Shown here: one piece after another, positions 31,909 to 42,871 of the stretch
How positions within the stretch are numbered: the stretch's first letter is position 1
Layout of the letters: every line of letters begins with the position of its first letter
Assembly (NCBI GenBank): GCA_015057585.1
Contig: SVEF01000003.1
Span: 62,001 to 126,000, forward strand
Direction: 5' to 3'
From: Lachnospiraceae bacterium
GTDB lineage: Bacteria > Bacillota > Clostridia > Lachnospirales > Lachnospiraceae
Length of the DNA: 64,000 nucleotides
The notes under the pieces: model-generated
The model's database searches: none
Told to the model about the DNA's origin: nothing
Seen by the model: only the letters and a program-made list of their open reading frames with translations
Position numbers and translations under genes: made by a program

Positions 31909-34407
31909 TTACTGCATTTCTTCCTCTTTTTCAACGCCTAAAATATATTCTTTCTGTGTCGGACTGTCCATAATCGCCTTCACAACGTTGGCACAACATC
32001 TGCGTACTTCCTCTTCGGATGTCTTGCCGCATGTAATGCCGCTTAAAATGCGTTTCTTATAATATGATCCACCCGGCATAATCAAATCATTGCCGGCATG
32101 CATACAAAATGCATTGTCCGCCTTTCCGCGGTTGCTCGAATACCAGTCGGTCATAACCACACCGTCAAAGCCCCATTCATTCCGGAGTACCTTGGTACAA
32201 AGATCATAACTGTTTGCTGTGTACACACCGTTTAACCGATTATAAGAAGTCATAATTGCCTTCGCGTTTCCTTCTCTTACCGTGCGCTCAAATGCACGCA
32301 GGTAAATCTCACGAAGCGCTCTTTCCCCGACATTACTGGAAACTCCCATGCGGTTGTCTTCCTGATTGTTGCAGGCAAAGTGCTTCACCGTCACATAATA
32401 ACCGTCCTCCTGCTGCACTCCCTTTGTCATAGAGGCAGCCAGGGTACTGGTCAGATACGGGTCCTCCGAGAAGTATTCAAAGTTTCTTCCGCAAAGCGGA
32501 TTTCTGTGGATGTTAACTGCCGGTGCCAGCCAGAAGGTACAGCCATATTCCTTCATCTCCTCAAACACTGCCTGCCCCACCTCATAAAGAATGTCCCTGT
32601 TCCAGGTCTGTGCCAGTGCTGCCGTCACAGGAAATGCCGTGGTGTATTGATAAACCACTGTGTCCTTTTTCTCATCGCCTAACATCATCTTCTTTGCAAA
32701 GCCCGGAATCAGTTCATAAATCGACATGGCAAATTCCAGTGCTTTAACTTTTCCGTTCTTTGTCACTGCGGAACGCTTTTGGATACGAAGTCCTGCCGGT
32801 CCGTCACAAAGTGCCACATTAGCCAGTCCTCTGTCCCAGAATTTCGATGTGGTGTTTCCGACAGAACCCGGAAGGTTAAATCTGGTTTCTCCGCCAAACA
32901 TACCGATACCACACACGATATCCACCATTTCCTTTACGGTCAGACTCTTCATAAACTCCTGCACGCGTGCGTCGTCACAAATTTCCGGTGTCGGATATGT
33001 ATGGGTCTTTGTTGCAAAATAAGATGCAGGAAGGAACAAACGCGGAATATACTCCAAAATTTCCTTTTCACGCTTTTCCTTCTGCGTCAGTTCTTCCATT
33101 TCTTCCTTTAACGGACAAATATTTTCATGCTTGGACAATACAACGGTATCTGTCAGGCAAACCACTGCGGCTTCCGTTGAATTTGCCGAATGATTTCCGA
33201 TGCGGACAAGATAATCCCCCTTCTCCAACAGATAACTTGCCGTCTCCGTATCATAACTTCCGCACTCTGATAAGTCAAAGGAGATTTCCAGTACTTCACT
33301 CTCTCCCGGTTGTAATTCTTTTGTCTTTGTAAAAGCGACCAGACTCTGGTATTCTTTCTCCAATTTTCCGTCCGGCGCACTTAAATACACCTGAACTACC
33401 TCTTTTCCCGAATAGCGGGCTCCGGTATTGGTTACCTTTGCTTTTACATGAACGGCAGTTCCCTTTGTTTTTGCGCCCACACAGGTTATTGCAAAGTTCG
33501 TGTAACTTAAACCAAAACCAAACGGGTACTGCGGTTTTACACCAAACGTATCAAAATAACGGTAGCCGACATAAATCCCTTCTTTATAATATTCATCCGC
33601 AAGATTTTCATTTAAATAACTATACTCCTGCGCATACGGGATATCATTGTAACTCTTTGCCCAGGTATCCGCCAGTTTCCCGGACGGTGTCACTTTTCCG
33701 GATACCACATCCGCAAACGCATTGCCGCCTTCGGTTCCGAGCTGACAGATAAACAGGATGGCACCGATACCCGGAATCTCCTCTGCAAATGACATATCCA
33801 GGGAACATCCGCTGTTGATGACCAGCACAAAGTTTTTATAATTTTCTGCGCAAAGTTCAATATTCTTTCTCTCGTCCTCCGTAATGAAATAACTACCTGC
33901 TTCAGCCTTGCGGTCGGCTCCTTCTCCCGCCTGACGACTGATAATATAAATGCAGGTATCCGTATTGCTTGTCTTGATATCCTGCTCCGAAATCAGACGT
34001 CCCTTCGGCGGCTGGTAACTGGCAAGAATCATTTCCATAATCGACTTGACTTTTAATTTTGCAATGGTTTTTCTCTGGTTGCGTACAAACTCCTTTGCCC
34101 CTTCTTCATAGTCTTTCTCATACTGCGCAATCCAAGGCATGGAGGTAATTTCAAAACCTCTGTTTTTCATTCCTTCCAAAATAGTCACGCTGTGGCGCTC
34201 ATTCACTTCTCCGGATCCGGTACCACCCTTAATTGTCCGGGATGCTCCGGCTCCGAACAACGCCACCTTTTTCGTCTGAAGTGGCAGCACCTGCTCATTT
34301 TTTAACAAAACGATGCTTTCGCACGCCGCACGGTATGCCACGTCCAGATTCCGCTTTTCTCTGCAGGTAACTTCATTCGAATAACTTGCTTTTGTTAATA
34401 ACTTCAT
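31909..34407 (-). CDS. GH3-family beta-glucosidase with permuted domain order
   Basis: 832 aa, no signal peptide. The usual C-terminal GH3 alpha/beta domain comes first (SIVLLKNEQVLPL at about 35-47, GVKPQYPFGFGLSYTNF near 320), then an FnIII-like domain. The GH3 TIM barrel comes last: ALCDGPAGLR, APAVNIHRNPLCGRNFEYFSEDP, VKHFACNNQE, and the nucleophile Asp in GVVMTDWYSSN. This reversed order is known in some Ruminococcus and Butyrivibrio beta-glucosidases. It probably cleaves imported cello- or other beta-oligosaccharides. The ATG at 34407 (GGAGGAG upstream) overlaps the PHP gene stop as ATGA. Confidence 0.93.
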   Translation of the reverse strand: MKLLTKASYSNEVTCREKRNLDVAYRAACESIVLLKNEQVLPLQTKKVALFGAGASRTIKGGTGSGEVNERHSVTILEGMKNRGFEITSMPWIAQYEKDYEEGAKEFVRNQRKTIAKLKVKSIMEMILASYQPPKGRLISEQDIKTSNTDTCIYIISRQAGEGADRKAEAGSYFITEDERKNIELCAENYKNFVLVINSGCSLDMSFAEEIPGIGAILFICQLGTEGGNAFADVVSGKVTPSGKLADTWAKSYNDIPYAQEYSYLNENLADEYYKEGIYVGYRYFDTFGVKPQYPFGFGLSYTNFAITCVGAKTKGTAVHVKAKVTNTGARYSGKEVVQVYLSAPDGKLEKEYQSLVAFTKTKELQPGESEVLEISFDLSECGSYDTETASYLLEKGDYLVRIGNHSANSTEAAVVCLTDTVVLSKHENICPLKEEMEELTQKEKREKEILEYIPRLFLPASYFATKTHTYPTPEICDDARVQEFMKSLTVKEMVDIVCGIGMFGGETRFNLPGSVGNTTSKFWDRGLANVALCDGPAGLRIQKRSAVTKNGKVKALEFAMSIYELIPGFAKKMMLGDEKKDTVVYQYTTAFPVTAALAQTWNRDILYEVGQAVFEEMKEYGCTFWLAPAVNIHRNPLCGRNFEYFSEDPYLTSTLAASMTKGVQQEDGYYVTVKHFACNNQEDNRMGVSSNVGERALREIYLRAFERTVREGNAKAIMTSYNRLNGVYTANSYDLCTKVLRNEWGFDGVVMTDWYSSNRGKADNAFCMHAGNDLIMPGGSYYKKRILSGITCGKTSEEEVRRCCANVVKAIMDSPTQKEYILGVEKEEEMQ

Positions 34408-35129
34408 AGATTCTCCTCCCTCGGCCATGGCTTTAATGGTTCTCCTTCTCCGTTCTTTACTGCCTTTATAAAATCATAAATATCATCCAGTCTCCTTGCG
34501 AATGCGGTTCCGCCGCCAAGGAGTTTCGTTGTATGTGTATCGGAACCACCCGTCACCGGCAGGTGATGTTTTGCCGCATACTCCAGTGCCTGCGCATCAT
34601 ATAACGGACTACCATCTGCAGCCCGCTTTTCTCTGGACCGGTGGGACGCATTAATCCCCTCCACGCCGTCTACATATTTCGGAAACAACCGGATCTCCGG
34701 GATGTACGATGCCTCCCGGTACGGATGCGCATGAATCACCATACCACCATCCCTGCTCACCAGCGCATACTGCTCTTCAATGGTGGCATCTTTAATTTCC
34801 GGATGAGACTTCAACCATTCTTTATCTAATCCGTAAACCAAAAATTCGGTCCCATGATATGCGGATTCCCAACCAAAAAATACCTGTAATCCAATCTCAT
34901 CTCCGACCTTTTTTGCATTTTCATATCCTTTGCAATACTGTTCTACCCAATCTTCCCACGCAAGACTACGGTCTACGGCAGTATTTCCGTAAAAGAAATG
35001 ATCCGTAATAATAATCCCCGTATAACCTGCTTCTTTGTAGGCGCGCGCCATCTCCGCCCCGGTATTGTGGGCACAGGCACTTCCTTCCAACGTATGCATA
35101 TGTGTTTCATAGAAATACGGTTTTTCCAT
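34404..35129 (-). CDS. PHP-domain phosphoesterase
   Basis: 241 aa. Metal-binding motifs of the PHP superfamily are visible: ETHMHT near the N-terminus, IIITDH, VIHAHPYRE, and GSDTHTTKLL near the C-terminus. Such stand-alone PHP proteins hydrolyse phosphate mono- or diesters. The ATG at 35129 is chosen (AGGGGAA upstream) over the longer frame. The stop overlaps the GH3 ATG by 4 bp, so the two are translated together. A link between phosphate and glucoside hydrolysis (such as phosphorylated sugars) is only a guess. Promoter TTGAAA / 16 / TATAAT upstream. Confidence 0.88.
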   Translation of the reverse strand: MEKPYFYETHMHTLEGSACAHNTGAEMARAYKEAGYTGIIITDHFFYGNTAVDRSLAWEDWVEQYCKGYENAKKVGDEIGLQVFFGWESAYHGTEFLVYGLDKEWLKSHPEIKDATIEEQYALVSRDGGMVIHAHPYREASYIPEIRLFPKYVDGVEGINASHRSREKRAADGSPLYDAQALEYAAKHHLPVTGGSDTHTTKLLGGGTAFARRLDDIYDFIKAVKNGEGEPLKPWPREENL

Positions 35130-35165
35130 AAAAATTCCCCTGTCTTTCTTTCCGTTTTTCTTCTT

Positions 35166-35193
35166 ATTATACCGCAAAATCCACTCTTTTCAA
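35166..35193 (-). promoter_or_regulatory. Promoter of the PHP-GH3 operon
   Basis: Minus-strand TTGAAA (35188-35193), a 16-nt spacer and TATAAT (35166-35171), about 37 nt before the ATG. Confidence 0.65.
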
Positions 35194-35328
35194 AGTCATT
35201 CTATAGAAAAAGAAAAATAACCGCAAAACCTATTGCACTTTTTGCGTTAACGTGTTAAAGTCATAGGCAGAAACTTTGTATGCATGTATGCAACAAAGGA
35301 AAACATCAAAGAAAGTGAGCCAAATCCC

Positions 35329-36618
35329 ATGCAAAGACCCTACAAAGATTTGACTGTAAATGAACTGCTGTCCGTAAAGGCAGCGCTGGAAGAAGAATAT
35401 AAAACCATGGAGTCCAAAGGACTCAATTTAAATATGGCACGCGGCAAGCCGGGCTTTTCCCAACTGGCGCTTTCCATGCCAATGTTAGACGTCATCAACA
35501 GTGAATCCGATATGCGAACCGTTCTTGGTAACGACACCCGAAACTACGGTGATTTAGACGGTATTGGTGAATGCAGACGTCTCATGGCAAATATGATGGG
35601 CGTAGAAAAAGATAACGTTGTTGTTTGTGGTAACTCCAGTCTGAATATCATGTACGATACGGTTTCCCGCTCGATGTCGCACGGTGTCAACGGCTCTACT
35701 CCTTGGTGCAAGCTGGACAAAGTAAAATTCCTATGTCCGGTGCCTGGTTACGACAGACACTTTAAAATCACGGAATTTTTCGGAATTGAGATGATTAACA
35801 TTCCTCTCCATTTAGACGGTCCGGATATGGATTTGGTGGAACAGTACGTCAACAACGATCCCACTGTAAAAGGCATCTGGTGCGTACCAAAGTATTCCAA
35901 TCCGACCGGCATTTCTTATTCGGATGAAGTTGTACGCCGTTTTGCAAATTTAAAACCGGCGGCAGAAGACTTTCGAATTTTCTGGGACGATGCTTACTGC
36001 ATCCACCATTTATACGATGACATTCAGGATGAGGTGTTATGCATTTTGGATGAGTGTGAGAAAGCAGGAAATCCGGATATGGTTTATATTTTTGCTTCTA
36101 CATCCAAAATCAGTTTCCCGGGTTCCGGTGTGTCGGCCATTGCCTCTTCATTAAAAAACATTGATTTTATCGAAGCGCAGATGACCATCCAGACCATCGG
36201 TCACGACAAGATTAACCAGTTGCGTCATTCAAGATTTTTTAAAGATATCAACGGTTTGAAGGCTCACATGAAATTGCATGCCGAATTGCTCCGCCCAAAG
36301 TTTGAAGCCGTATTAAACACGCTGGAGGCAGAACTGGGTGGTCTGGAAATCGGCAGTTGGGTGAAACCCCGCGGCGGCTATTTTATCTCCTTTGATGCCC
36401 TGCCGGGTTGTGCTACCGATATTGTGGCAAAGTGTAAAGCCCTCGGTGTTGTCTTAACCGGTGCCGGCGCCACCTATCCTTACGGAAAAGATCCGTTAGA
36501 TTCCAATATCCGTATTGCACCGTCGTTCCCGACTCCGGAGGAGATGGAGGCGGCTGCAAAGGCATTCGTGCTCTGCGTGAAACTTGCGAGTGTGGAGAAG
36601 ATTTTGAGCGAAAAATAA
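35329..36618 (+). CDS. Aspartate aminotransferase-like enzyme (Aminotran_MocR / subgroup Ic type)
   Basis: 429 aa PLP enzyme of the less common aminotransferase group with LNLNMARGKPGFSQLALSMPMLD at the start. FWDDAYCIHHLYDD is the cofactor-binding Asp/Tyr region, FASTSKISFPGSGVSA contains the Schiff-base Lys, and the Arg-bearing SNIRIAPSFPTPEEM is near the end. It probably interconverts aspartate or alanine and keto acids. The start is uncertain: the ATG at 35284 has no ribosome binding site, while that at 35329 has only GTGAG about 11 nt upstream. A possible promoter is TTGCAC / 17 / TAAAGT near 35235-35263. A long palindromic element follows the stop. Confidence 0.8.
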   Translation: MQRPYKDLTVNELLSVKAALEEEYKTMESKGLNLNMARGKPGFSQLALSMPMLDVINSESDMRTVLGNDTRNYGDLDGIGECRRLMANMMGVEKDNVVVCGNSSLNIMYDTVSRSMSHGVNGSTPWCKLDKVKFLCPVPGYDRHFKITEFFGIEMINIPLHLDGPDMDLVEQYVNNDPTVKGIWCVPKYSNPTGISYSDEVVRRFANLKPAAEDFRIFWDDAYCIHHLYDDIQDEVLCILDECEKAGNPDMVYIFASTSKISFPGSGVSAIASSLKNIDFIEAQMTIQTIGHDKINQLRHSRFFKDINGLKAHMKLHAELLRPKFEAVLNTLEAELGGLEIGSWVKPRGGYFISFDALPGCATDIVAKCKALGVVLTGAGATYPYGKDPLDSNIRIAPSFPTPEEMEAAAKAFVLCVKLASVEKILSEK

Positions 36619-36815
36619 ATACCCTTACGTTATGTATGAAAAATAGCGATTTCTGATTTCATACTCTTGTCCATTCCGCTCCTCGGACGTCTGTCCGTCC
36701 CTGTCGAATCACATCTTACGATGTGTTCGCCACAGACGAACATCTATCCGCTGAGAGTCAGGACAGTTGAGTACTGAAATAAGAAATCGCTTTTGTTTTT
36801 ATAATAAGGATATTT
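36617..36815. repeat. Long palindromic element, family A, copy 2
   Basis: About 199 bp. Outer arms AAATACCCTTA and TAAGGATATTT; next stem AGCGATTTCT...ATTTCAT with GAAATAAGAAATCGCT; then ACTCTTGTCC with GGACAGTTGAGT; and a central hairpin (CACATC...GATGTG). The core is clearly homologous to copy 1 at 10738-10938. The 5' end overlaps the aminotransferase stop. It lies between converging genes. Confidence 0.8.
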
Positions 36816-36892
36816 ATTTTTCGCGCCAGGTTCTCCCTCCAACTCCGGTAAGTTTTACGTAAACCACCTCCTACTCTATGCGTAAAATAAAA

Positions 36893-36918
36893 GGAGCCCT
36901 GCAATTTTCCAGAGCCCC
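36893..36918 (-). terminator. Terminator of the uvrBA unit
   Basis: A 9-bp stem with G-U pairs (minus strand GGGGCTCTG / CAGGGCTCC), an 8-nt loop and then TTTTATTTT. Confidence 0.7.
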
Positions 36919-36926
36919 AAAATACT

Positions 36927-39776
36927 TTACTTTTTCAAATACTTCTTCACATACTGACCGGTGTAGGAATGCGGCATCTTTGCCACCTCTTCCGGAGTAC
37001 CCTTTGCAATCACGGTACCGCCGCGGTCGCCGCCCTCCGGTCCAATGTCAATCAGGTAATCCGCTGACTTAATCACATCGAGGTTGTGCTCGATGACAAG
37101 CACGGTGTTGCCGCCGTCGGCAAGACGTTGTAAGATTTCGATTAATTTGCGGACATCTTCAAAATGAAGTCCGGTCGTCGGCTCATCCAAAATGTAAATC
37201 GTCTTTCCGGTACTGCGTTTGGAAAGTTCGGTCGCCAGTTTAATACGCTGGGCCTCTCCTCCGGAAAGAGAGGTAGAAGGATGACCAAGTTTTAAATAGG
37301 AAAGACCAACATCATTTAAGGTTTCTATCTTTCTTCGAACTGTCGGTACATTCTCAAAGAAATGCACGGCTTCCTCAATCGTCATGTCAAGTACATCGAA
37401 AATGGATTTGCCTTTATATTTTACTTCTAACGTCTCACGGTTATAGCGCTTTCCTCCGCAGACTTCACAGGGAACATAAACATCCGGCAGGAAATTCATT
37501 TCAATCTTAATGATGCCATCACCGGCACATGCCTCACACCGGCCGCCTTTTACATTGAAACTGAATCTTCCCTTGCTGTAGCCTTTTACTTTTGCATCCG
37601 ATGTGGATGCAAACAAATCACGTATTAAATCAAACACTCCGGTATAGGTCGCCGGATTGGAGCGCGGCGTACGTCCGATTGGGGACTGGTCTATGTTAAT
37701 TACCTTATCCAACTGCTCCACACCGACGATTTCGTCATATTTGCCCGGAATCGTTCTGGCGCGATTTAACTGCTTTGCCAGCGTTTTATAAATAATTTCA
37801 TTTACCAGAGAACTCTTACCGGAACCGGACACACCGGTCACACAGGTAAACACACCAAGCGGCACATCGACATCGATATGCTTTAGGTTATTCTCTGCAG
37901 CACCTTTGACTGTCAGCCAGCCGGTCGGCACGCGACGCGCAGACGGAACCGGAATGTACTTTTTACCACTCAGATACTGGCCTGTCAGCGAAGTCGGACA
38001 CGCCATAATTTCTGCCGGAGTCCCCGCAACCACAATCTCGCCTCCGTGAGAGCCGGCTCCCGGACCAATGTCCACCAGATAATCCGCAGCAAGCATCGTA
38101 TCCTCGTCATGCTCTACCACAATCAGCGTATTACCCAAATCGCGCAGGCGTTTTAAAGCAGCCAGAAGTTTATCATTATCTCTCTGATGCAAACCGATAC
38201 TCGGCTCGTCCAAAATATAAGCAACGCCTACCAACCCGGAACCAATCTGCGTTGCCAGACGGATACGCTGGGCCTCGCCACCCGAAAGCGAACCTGCCGC
38301 GCGGGACAGTGTCAGGTAATCCAAACCGACTTCAATCAGGAAGCGGGTCCTTGCTTTGATTTCCTTTAAAATCATAGCACCAATCTGGGCCTGCATCGGT
38401 GTCAGTTCCAGATTTGACATAAACTCATACAAATCACGGACCGGTAAATCCGTCGTTTCGGAAATATTTTTCCCGCCAACCGTCACACCGAGAACTTCCT
38501 TGCGTAAGCGTCGTCCGCCGCAAAGTGTACAAGGGGTTGTGGTCATAAAGGTCTCGTATTCCTGCTTTGTGCTGTCGGAATAAGTTTCCCGGTACTTCCG
38601 TTCCATATTTTTAATGAGGCCTTCAAACGCCACATCATAAACACCGGTACCGCGTTGTCCGGTATAATGCACCGGCACCGAAACACCGTTTGTCCCGTAA
38701 ATCAGCATATGGCGGATGTCTTCCGGCAAGTCCTGATATGGCGTATCCAGGCTGAAATTATAATGTTTCGCAAGTGCCACCAACAGAGAACCGGCAAAAC
38801 TCTTCGGATCGGACGCAGACTGCCAGCCAAGCACTGCAAAAGCGCCCTTACTGAGCGACAGGCTCTTATCCGGAATCATCAGTTCTTCCGAAAATTCCAT
38901 CTTAACACCGATACCGTGACAATCCGGGCAGGCACCAAGCGGATTGTTAAACGAAAACGCTCTCGGCTCCAGTTCTTCCAGGCTGACACCACAATCCGGG
39001 CAGGCAAAATTCTGGCTCATTGTTACCTCTTCCGAAGGAGTCACTTCATCGCCGAGATACTCCACAATCACAAGTCCGTCGGTCAATCCAAGGACTGTAT
39101 CAATAGAATCTGAGATACGTTTTTCCGCGCCTTCCCGAACCATCAGGCGGTCTACTACAATTTCAATGTTATGTTTGTTGTTCTTTTCTAATTTGATTTC
39201 CTCGGTGAGTTCATAAAGATTACCATCCACGCGCACACGAACAAAACCGGCCTTTTTCGCCTGCTCGAATACCTTGACATGCTCACCCTTACGTCCTCTG
39301 ACAACAGGAGCCAGAAGTTGGAACTTTGTCCGTTCCGGACGCTTCATAATCTCGTCCACCATCTGATCGACGGTCTGACGCTTAATCTCACGTCCGCATT
39401 CTGGGCAGTGCGGAATACCGATACGGGCATACAACAATCTGAAATAGTCATAAATTTCCGTCACCGTACCGACCGTGGAACGCGGGTTACGGTTCGTCGA
39501 CTTCTGGTCAATGGAAATGGCCGGAGAAAGTCCTTCGATACTCTCCACATTCGGTTTTTCCATTTGTCCCAGGAATTGCCTTGCATACGAAGATAAAGAC
39601 TCCATATAGCGGCGCTGTCCCTCTGCATAAATCGTATCAAACGCAAGAGACGATTTTCCCGAACCGGACAGACCGGTCAGTACGACAAACTGGTCTCTCG
39701 GGATGTCAATGCTGATGCCTTTTAAATTGTGCTCCTTTGCACCTCTGATTTTAATGAAATTCTTTTTCTCTGACAT
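36927..39776 (-). CDS. uvrA: Excinuclease ABC subunit A
   Basis: 949 aa, full length. Two ABC ATPase modules are visible: Walker [16 protein letters not shown] and [14 protein letters not shown], and signatures [18 protein letters not shown] and [18 protein letters not shown]. Zinc-binding CxxC pairs are present (CPECGRE, CPDCGVS...[14 protein letters not shown]...CEVCGG). It recognises DNA damage and loads UvrB in nucleotide excision repair. It follows uvrB by 15 nt on the same strand and ends at a terminator, so the two form one unit. Nothing odd in length or motifs. Confidence 0.98.
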   Translation of the reverse strand: MSEKKNFIKIRGAKEHNLKGISIDIPRDQFVVLTGLSGSGKSSLAFDTIYAEGQRRYMESLSSYARQFLGQMEKPNVESIEGLSPAISIDQKSTNRNPRSTVGTVTEIYDYFRLLYARIGIPHCPECGREIKRQTVDQMVDEIMKRPERTKFQLLAPVVRGRKGEHVKVFEQAKKAGFVRVRVDGNLYELTEEIKLEKNNKHNIEIVVDRLMVREGAEKRISDSIDTVLGLTDGLVIVEYLGDEVTPSEEVTMSQNFACPDCGVSLEELEPRAFSFNNPLGACPDCHGIGVKMEFSEELMIPDKSLSLSKGAFAVLGWQSASDPKSFAGSLLVALAKHYNFSLDTPYQDLPEDIRHMLIYGTNGVSVPVHYTGQRGTGVYDVAFEGLIKNMERKYRETYSDSTKQEYETFMTTTPCTLCGGRRLRKEVLGVTVGGKNISETTDLPVRDLYEFMSNLELTPMQAQIGAMILKEIKARTRFLIEVGLDYLTLSRAAGSLSGGEAQRIRLATQIGSGLVGVAYILDEPSIGLHQRDNDKLLAALKRLRDLGNTLIVVEHDEDTMLAADYLVDIGPGAGSHGGEIVVAGTPAEIMACPTSLTGQYLSGKKYIPVPSARRVPTGWLTVKGAAENNLKHIDVDVPLGVFTCVTGVSGSGKSSLVNEIIYKTLAKQLNRARTIPGKYDEIVGVEQLDKVINIDQSPIGRTPRSNPATYTGVFDLIRDLFASTSDAKVKGYSKGRFSFNVKGGRCEACAGDGIIKIEMNFLPDVYVPCEVCGGKRYNRETLEVKYKGKSIFDVLDMTIEEAVHFFENVPTVRRKIETLNDVGLSYLKLGHPSTSLSGGEAQRIKLATELSKRSTGKTIYILDEPTTGLHFEDVRKLIEILQRLADGGNTVLVIEHNLDVIKSADYLIDIGPEGGDRGGTVIAKGTPEEVAKMPHSYTGQYVKKYLKK

Positions 39777-39791
39777 AGTTGTTTCTCTTTT

Positions 39792-41786
39792 CTATTCTAA
39801 ATTCAACAGTTCTCTCTTTAACTCCAGAATCTTATCACGCAGCTCTGCCGCGCGTTCGAAGTTTAACTCTGCTGCAGCCGTATGCATATCCTTTGTCATC
39901 TTCTTGATGACTGCCTCGAGTTCCTTCTTTGACATGGATTCTGCATCCTTATCAAGAGTAAACGTCGTGTTTTCTGCCTTCTTTGAGATGCTGATTAAAT
40001 CACGGACTGCTTTTTTAATCGTCGTCGGCGTGATGCCGTTTTCTTCGTTATAACGATGCTGAATTTCACGACGCCGGTTCGTTTCGGAAATTGCCTTGTG
40101 CATGGAATCCGTCATTGTGTCTGCATACATGATAACATGACCGTTTTCGTTACGCGCCGCACGCCCGATGGTCTGAATCAGCGACGTCTCCGAACGCAGG
40201 AAGCCCTCTTTATCCGCATCCAAAATTGCCACGAGACTGACTTCCGGAATGTCCAGACCTTCTCGGAGCAGGTTAATACCCACAAGCACGTCAAATACAT
40301 CCATACGCATGTCACGTATAATCTCGGAACGTTCTAACGTATCAATATCGGAATGCAGGTATTTTACCCTGACACCTACTTCACGCAGATAATCGGTCAA
40401 ATCCTCTGCCATGCGCTTGGTAAGTGTGGTCACCAATACCTTGTTTTTCTTTTCCGTCTCTTTTCTGATTTCGGAAAGCAAATCATCAATCTGTCCTGCC
40501 GTCGGGCGTACATCCACCTCCGGATCGAGTAACCCGGTCGGCCGGATGACCTGCTCAGTCCGCAAAAGTTCATGCTCCGTTTCATAAACCGACGGTGTCG
40601 CCGATACAAACATCATCTGGCTGATATGACTTTCAAACTCCGTAAAATTAAGCGGACGGTTATCCTTTGCCGAAGGCAGACGGAAGCCGTAATCCACCAG
40701 TGTACCCTTTCTTGACTGGTCGCCCGCATACATACCGCGGATCTGCGGAATTGTAATGTGACTCTCGTCAATGATAATCAGAAAATCATCCGGGAAGTAA
40801 TCTAAAAGTGTATTCGGCGGATCACCCGGTTTTAGCCGTGACAAATGCATCGAATAATTTTCAATGCCGGAGCAAAAGCCGGTCTCCCGCATCATTTCCA
40901 TATCAAAATTGGTACGCTCCGAAATACGCTGTGCCTCCAATAATTTGTCTTCACTCTTAAAATATTTGACACGCTCGTGCATCTCTGCTTCGATATCTGC
41001 CAGTGCCGCGTTCATGGTCTCCGGCGCCACAACATAGTGGGATGCCGGGAACACAACCATATGCTCCAATGCGCATTTAATCTCTCCGGTCAGCACATCA
41101 ATCTCCGTGATACGGTCCACTTCATCCCCGAAAAATTCCACACGGTATGCCGTATCGGCATTCGAAATCGGAAAAATCTCAACAACATCACCGCGTACAC
41201 GGAACGTGCCTCGCTTAAAGTCCATATCGTTTCTGGTGTACTGGATTTCTACCAGACGTTTAATAACCTCATCCCGTTCCTTTATCATACCCGGACGCAA
41301 CGACACCGTCATGTTCTGGTAGTCAATCGGGCTGCCGAGTCCGTAAATACAGGACACACTGGCAATGATAATAACGTCCTTTCTCTCCGTCAGGGCGGCT
41401 GTCGCCGAGTGACGCAGTTTGTCTATCTCATCATTTATTGCGGAATCTTTTTCAATATAAGTATCCGTAGACGGCACATACGCCTCCGGCTGATAATAAT
41501 CATAATAGGACACAAAATATTCCACCGCATTTTCCGGGAAGAATTCCTTAAACTCGCCGTAAAGCTGCGCCGCCAAAGTTTTATTGTGCGCAATGATAAG
41601 CGTAGGCTTATTTAACGCCTGAATAACGTTTGCCATGGTAAATGTCTTACCGGAACCGGTGACACCAAGGAGCGTCTGGAACATGTTGCCTTCCTTAAAG
41701 CCATCGACCAGTTCTTTGATTGCCTGCGGCTGGTCTCCCGTCGGGGCAAATTCGCTATGAAGTTTGAACATGGATTCTGTTTCCAT
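39792..41786 (-). CDS. uvrB: Excinuclease ABC subunit B
   Basis: 664 aa, full length. Superfamily 2 helicase motifs are present ([25 protein letters not shown]), along with the beta-hairpin region [12 protein letters not shown] and a C-terminal UVR motif ([21 protein letters not shown]). It verifies damage and recruits UvrC. RBS AAAGGAG about 8 nt before ATG. Only 32 bp separate it from the RhuM gene upstream on the same strand, with no terminator between, so part of its transcription may come from that cassette. No LexA box was identified upstream. Confidence 0.98.
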   Translation of the reverse strand: METESMFKLHSEFAPTGDQPQAIKELVDGFKEGNMFQTLLGVTGSGKTFTMANVIQALNKPTLIIAHNKTLAAQLYGEFKEFFPENAVEYFVSYYDYYQPEAYVPSTDTYIEKDSAINDEIDKLRHSATAALTERKDVIIIASVSCIYGLGSPIDYQNMTVSLRPGMIKERDEVIKRLVEIQYTRNDMDFKRGTFRVRGDVVEIFPISNADTAYRVEFFGDEVDRITEIDVLTGEIKCALEHMVVFPASHYVVAPETMNAALADIEAEMHERVKYFKSEDKLLEAQRISERTNFDMEMMRETGFCSGIENYSMHLSRLKPGDPPNTLLDYFPDDFLIIIDESHITIPQIRGMYAGDQSRKGTLVDYGFRLPSAKDNRPLNFTEFESHISQMMFVSATPSVYETEHELLRTEQVIRPTGLLDPEVDVRPTAGQIDDLLSEIRKETEKKNKVLVTTLTKRMAEDLTDYLREVGVRVKYLHSDIDTLERSEIIRDMRMDVFDVLVGINLLREGLDIPEVSLVAILDADKEGFLRSETSLIQTIGRAARNENGHVIMYADTMTDSMHKAISETNRRREIQHRYNEENGITPTTIKKAVRDLISISKKAENTTFTLDKDAESMSKKELEAVIKKMTKDMHTAAAELNFERAAELRDKILELKRELLNLE

Positions 41787-41818
41787 AAGGGTGCTCCTTT
41801 TACTGTTGTAACCATTGA

Positions 41819-42868
41819 TTACGATTTCTTCACACTTTCCTCTAACTCCAATAAATATCGGTCATAATCCGACATAAATAATCTGTCTTGAACGATACGA
41901 TACTTTTCAAATTCCGTCTCAGCTTTTGATTTTGCAATTTCCGCTGTGATTTTTCCTGTATCCTGCAATACTTCTCTATCATCTGCCAATAAAAATATAT
42001 CCAGCCGTTTACTCCAATCTTCCATCGTCATTGGAATATGTCTCTCTGCACGATCTTCTGCCAAATCCAAATACGCAGATACGATACGCTCAAGAGAACG
42101 CATTTCCTGTTCGGTAAGATAATTCTTTGCAATACTTACATCACCTTTTACAATCTTCCCCTTCGGTGCCGCCGCCCATGTGGTTAATCCCATGTGTGGT
42201 TTATCTGCATCCGCCCGCTCATAAATCAGTTCCGCTGCCGTATGCCCATGCACTGCATAATGCATTTTGTTCTGCACTCTCGCAAAAAACTGCTTCGTAG
42301 TACTCGCATTTCTATCATAATCAAGCGAAGTCGCATAAATATCCGTAATTTTTTGATAAAAGCGTCGTTCTGATAATCGTATCTCTCGAATCTGTTCCAG
42401 TAAGTGGTCAAAATATTCCAGTGTTAATACGGATCCACCATTCTTCAACCGTTCCTCATCCATAACCCATCCCTTGATGGTATAATCCTTCACGATACGA
42501 TTTGCCCATTTTCTAAATTGAATCGCCCGCTCGTTATTTACTTTAAAGCCAACTGCAATTATCATTTGCAGATTGTAATGAATTACATTACGGCACACCT
42601 GCCGGGCACCTTCAGTTTGAACTATTCGGAATTTCCGAATAGTTGCCTCTTCTGTCAACTCTCCATCCGAATACACTTTCATAATGTGTTCATTAATAGT
42701 AGCAATCGATACATCATACAATGTAGCCATCATTTTCTGCGTCAGCCATATGTTTTCTTCCTCATAACGCATTTCAATACTATCTTCCTGTTCTCCAACC
42801 GAAGCAACATAGATAAGATACTCCGCTGCACTGGAACGAACTGTGATTTCATCTTTCTTCTTAGCCAT
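41819..42868 (-). CDS. RhuM-family protein (putative toxin/virulence family)
   Basis: 349 aa, no signal or membrane segment. The N-terminal part reads like the RhuM/DNA-binding start ([35 protein letters not shown]), followed by the family block [29 protein letters not shown] and a Fic/DOC-like helical middle ([36 protein letters not shown]). RhuM proteins were named in a Salmonella pathogenicity island and their biochemistry is not settled. The ATG lies 3 nt after the stop of an AbrB/MazE-like gene, an arrangement typical of toxin-antitoxin pairs. Base composition looks more A/T-rich than uvrB, suggesting acquisition. Confidence 0.88.
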   Translation of the reverse strand: MAKKKDEITVRSSAAEYLIYVASVGEQEDSIEMRYEEENIWLTQKMMATLYDVSIATINEHIMKVYSDGELTEEATIRKFRIVQTEGARQVCRNVIHYNLQMIIAVGFKVNNERAIQFRKWANRIVKDYTIKGWVMDEERLKNGGSVLTLEYFDHLLEQIREIRLSERRFYQKITDIYATSLDYDRNASTTKQFFARVQNKMHYAVHGHTAAELIYERADADKPHMGLTTWAAAPKGKIVKGDVSIAKNYLTEQEMRSLERIVSAYLDLAEDRAERHIPMTMEDWSKRLDIFLLADDREVLQDTGKITAEIAKSKAETEFEKYRIVQDRLFMSDYDRYLLELEESVKKS

Positions 42869-42871
42869 AAT

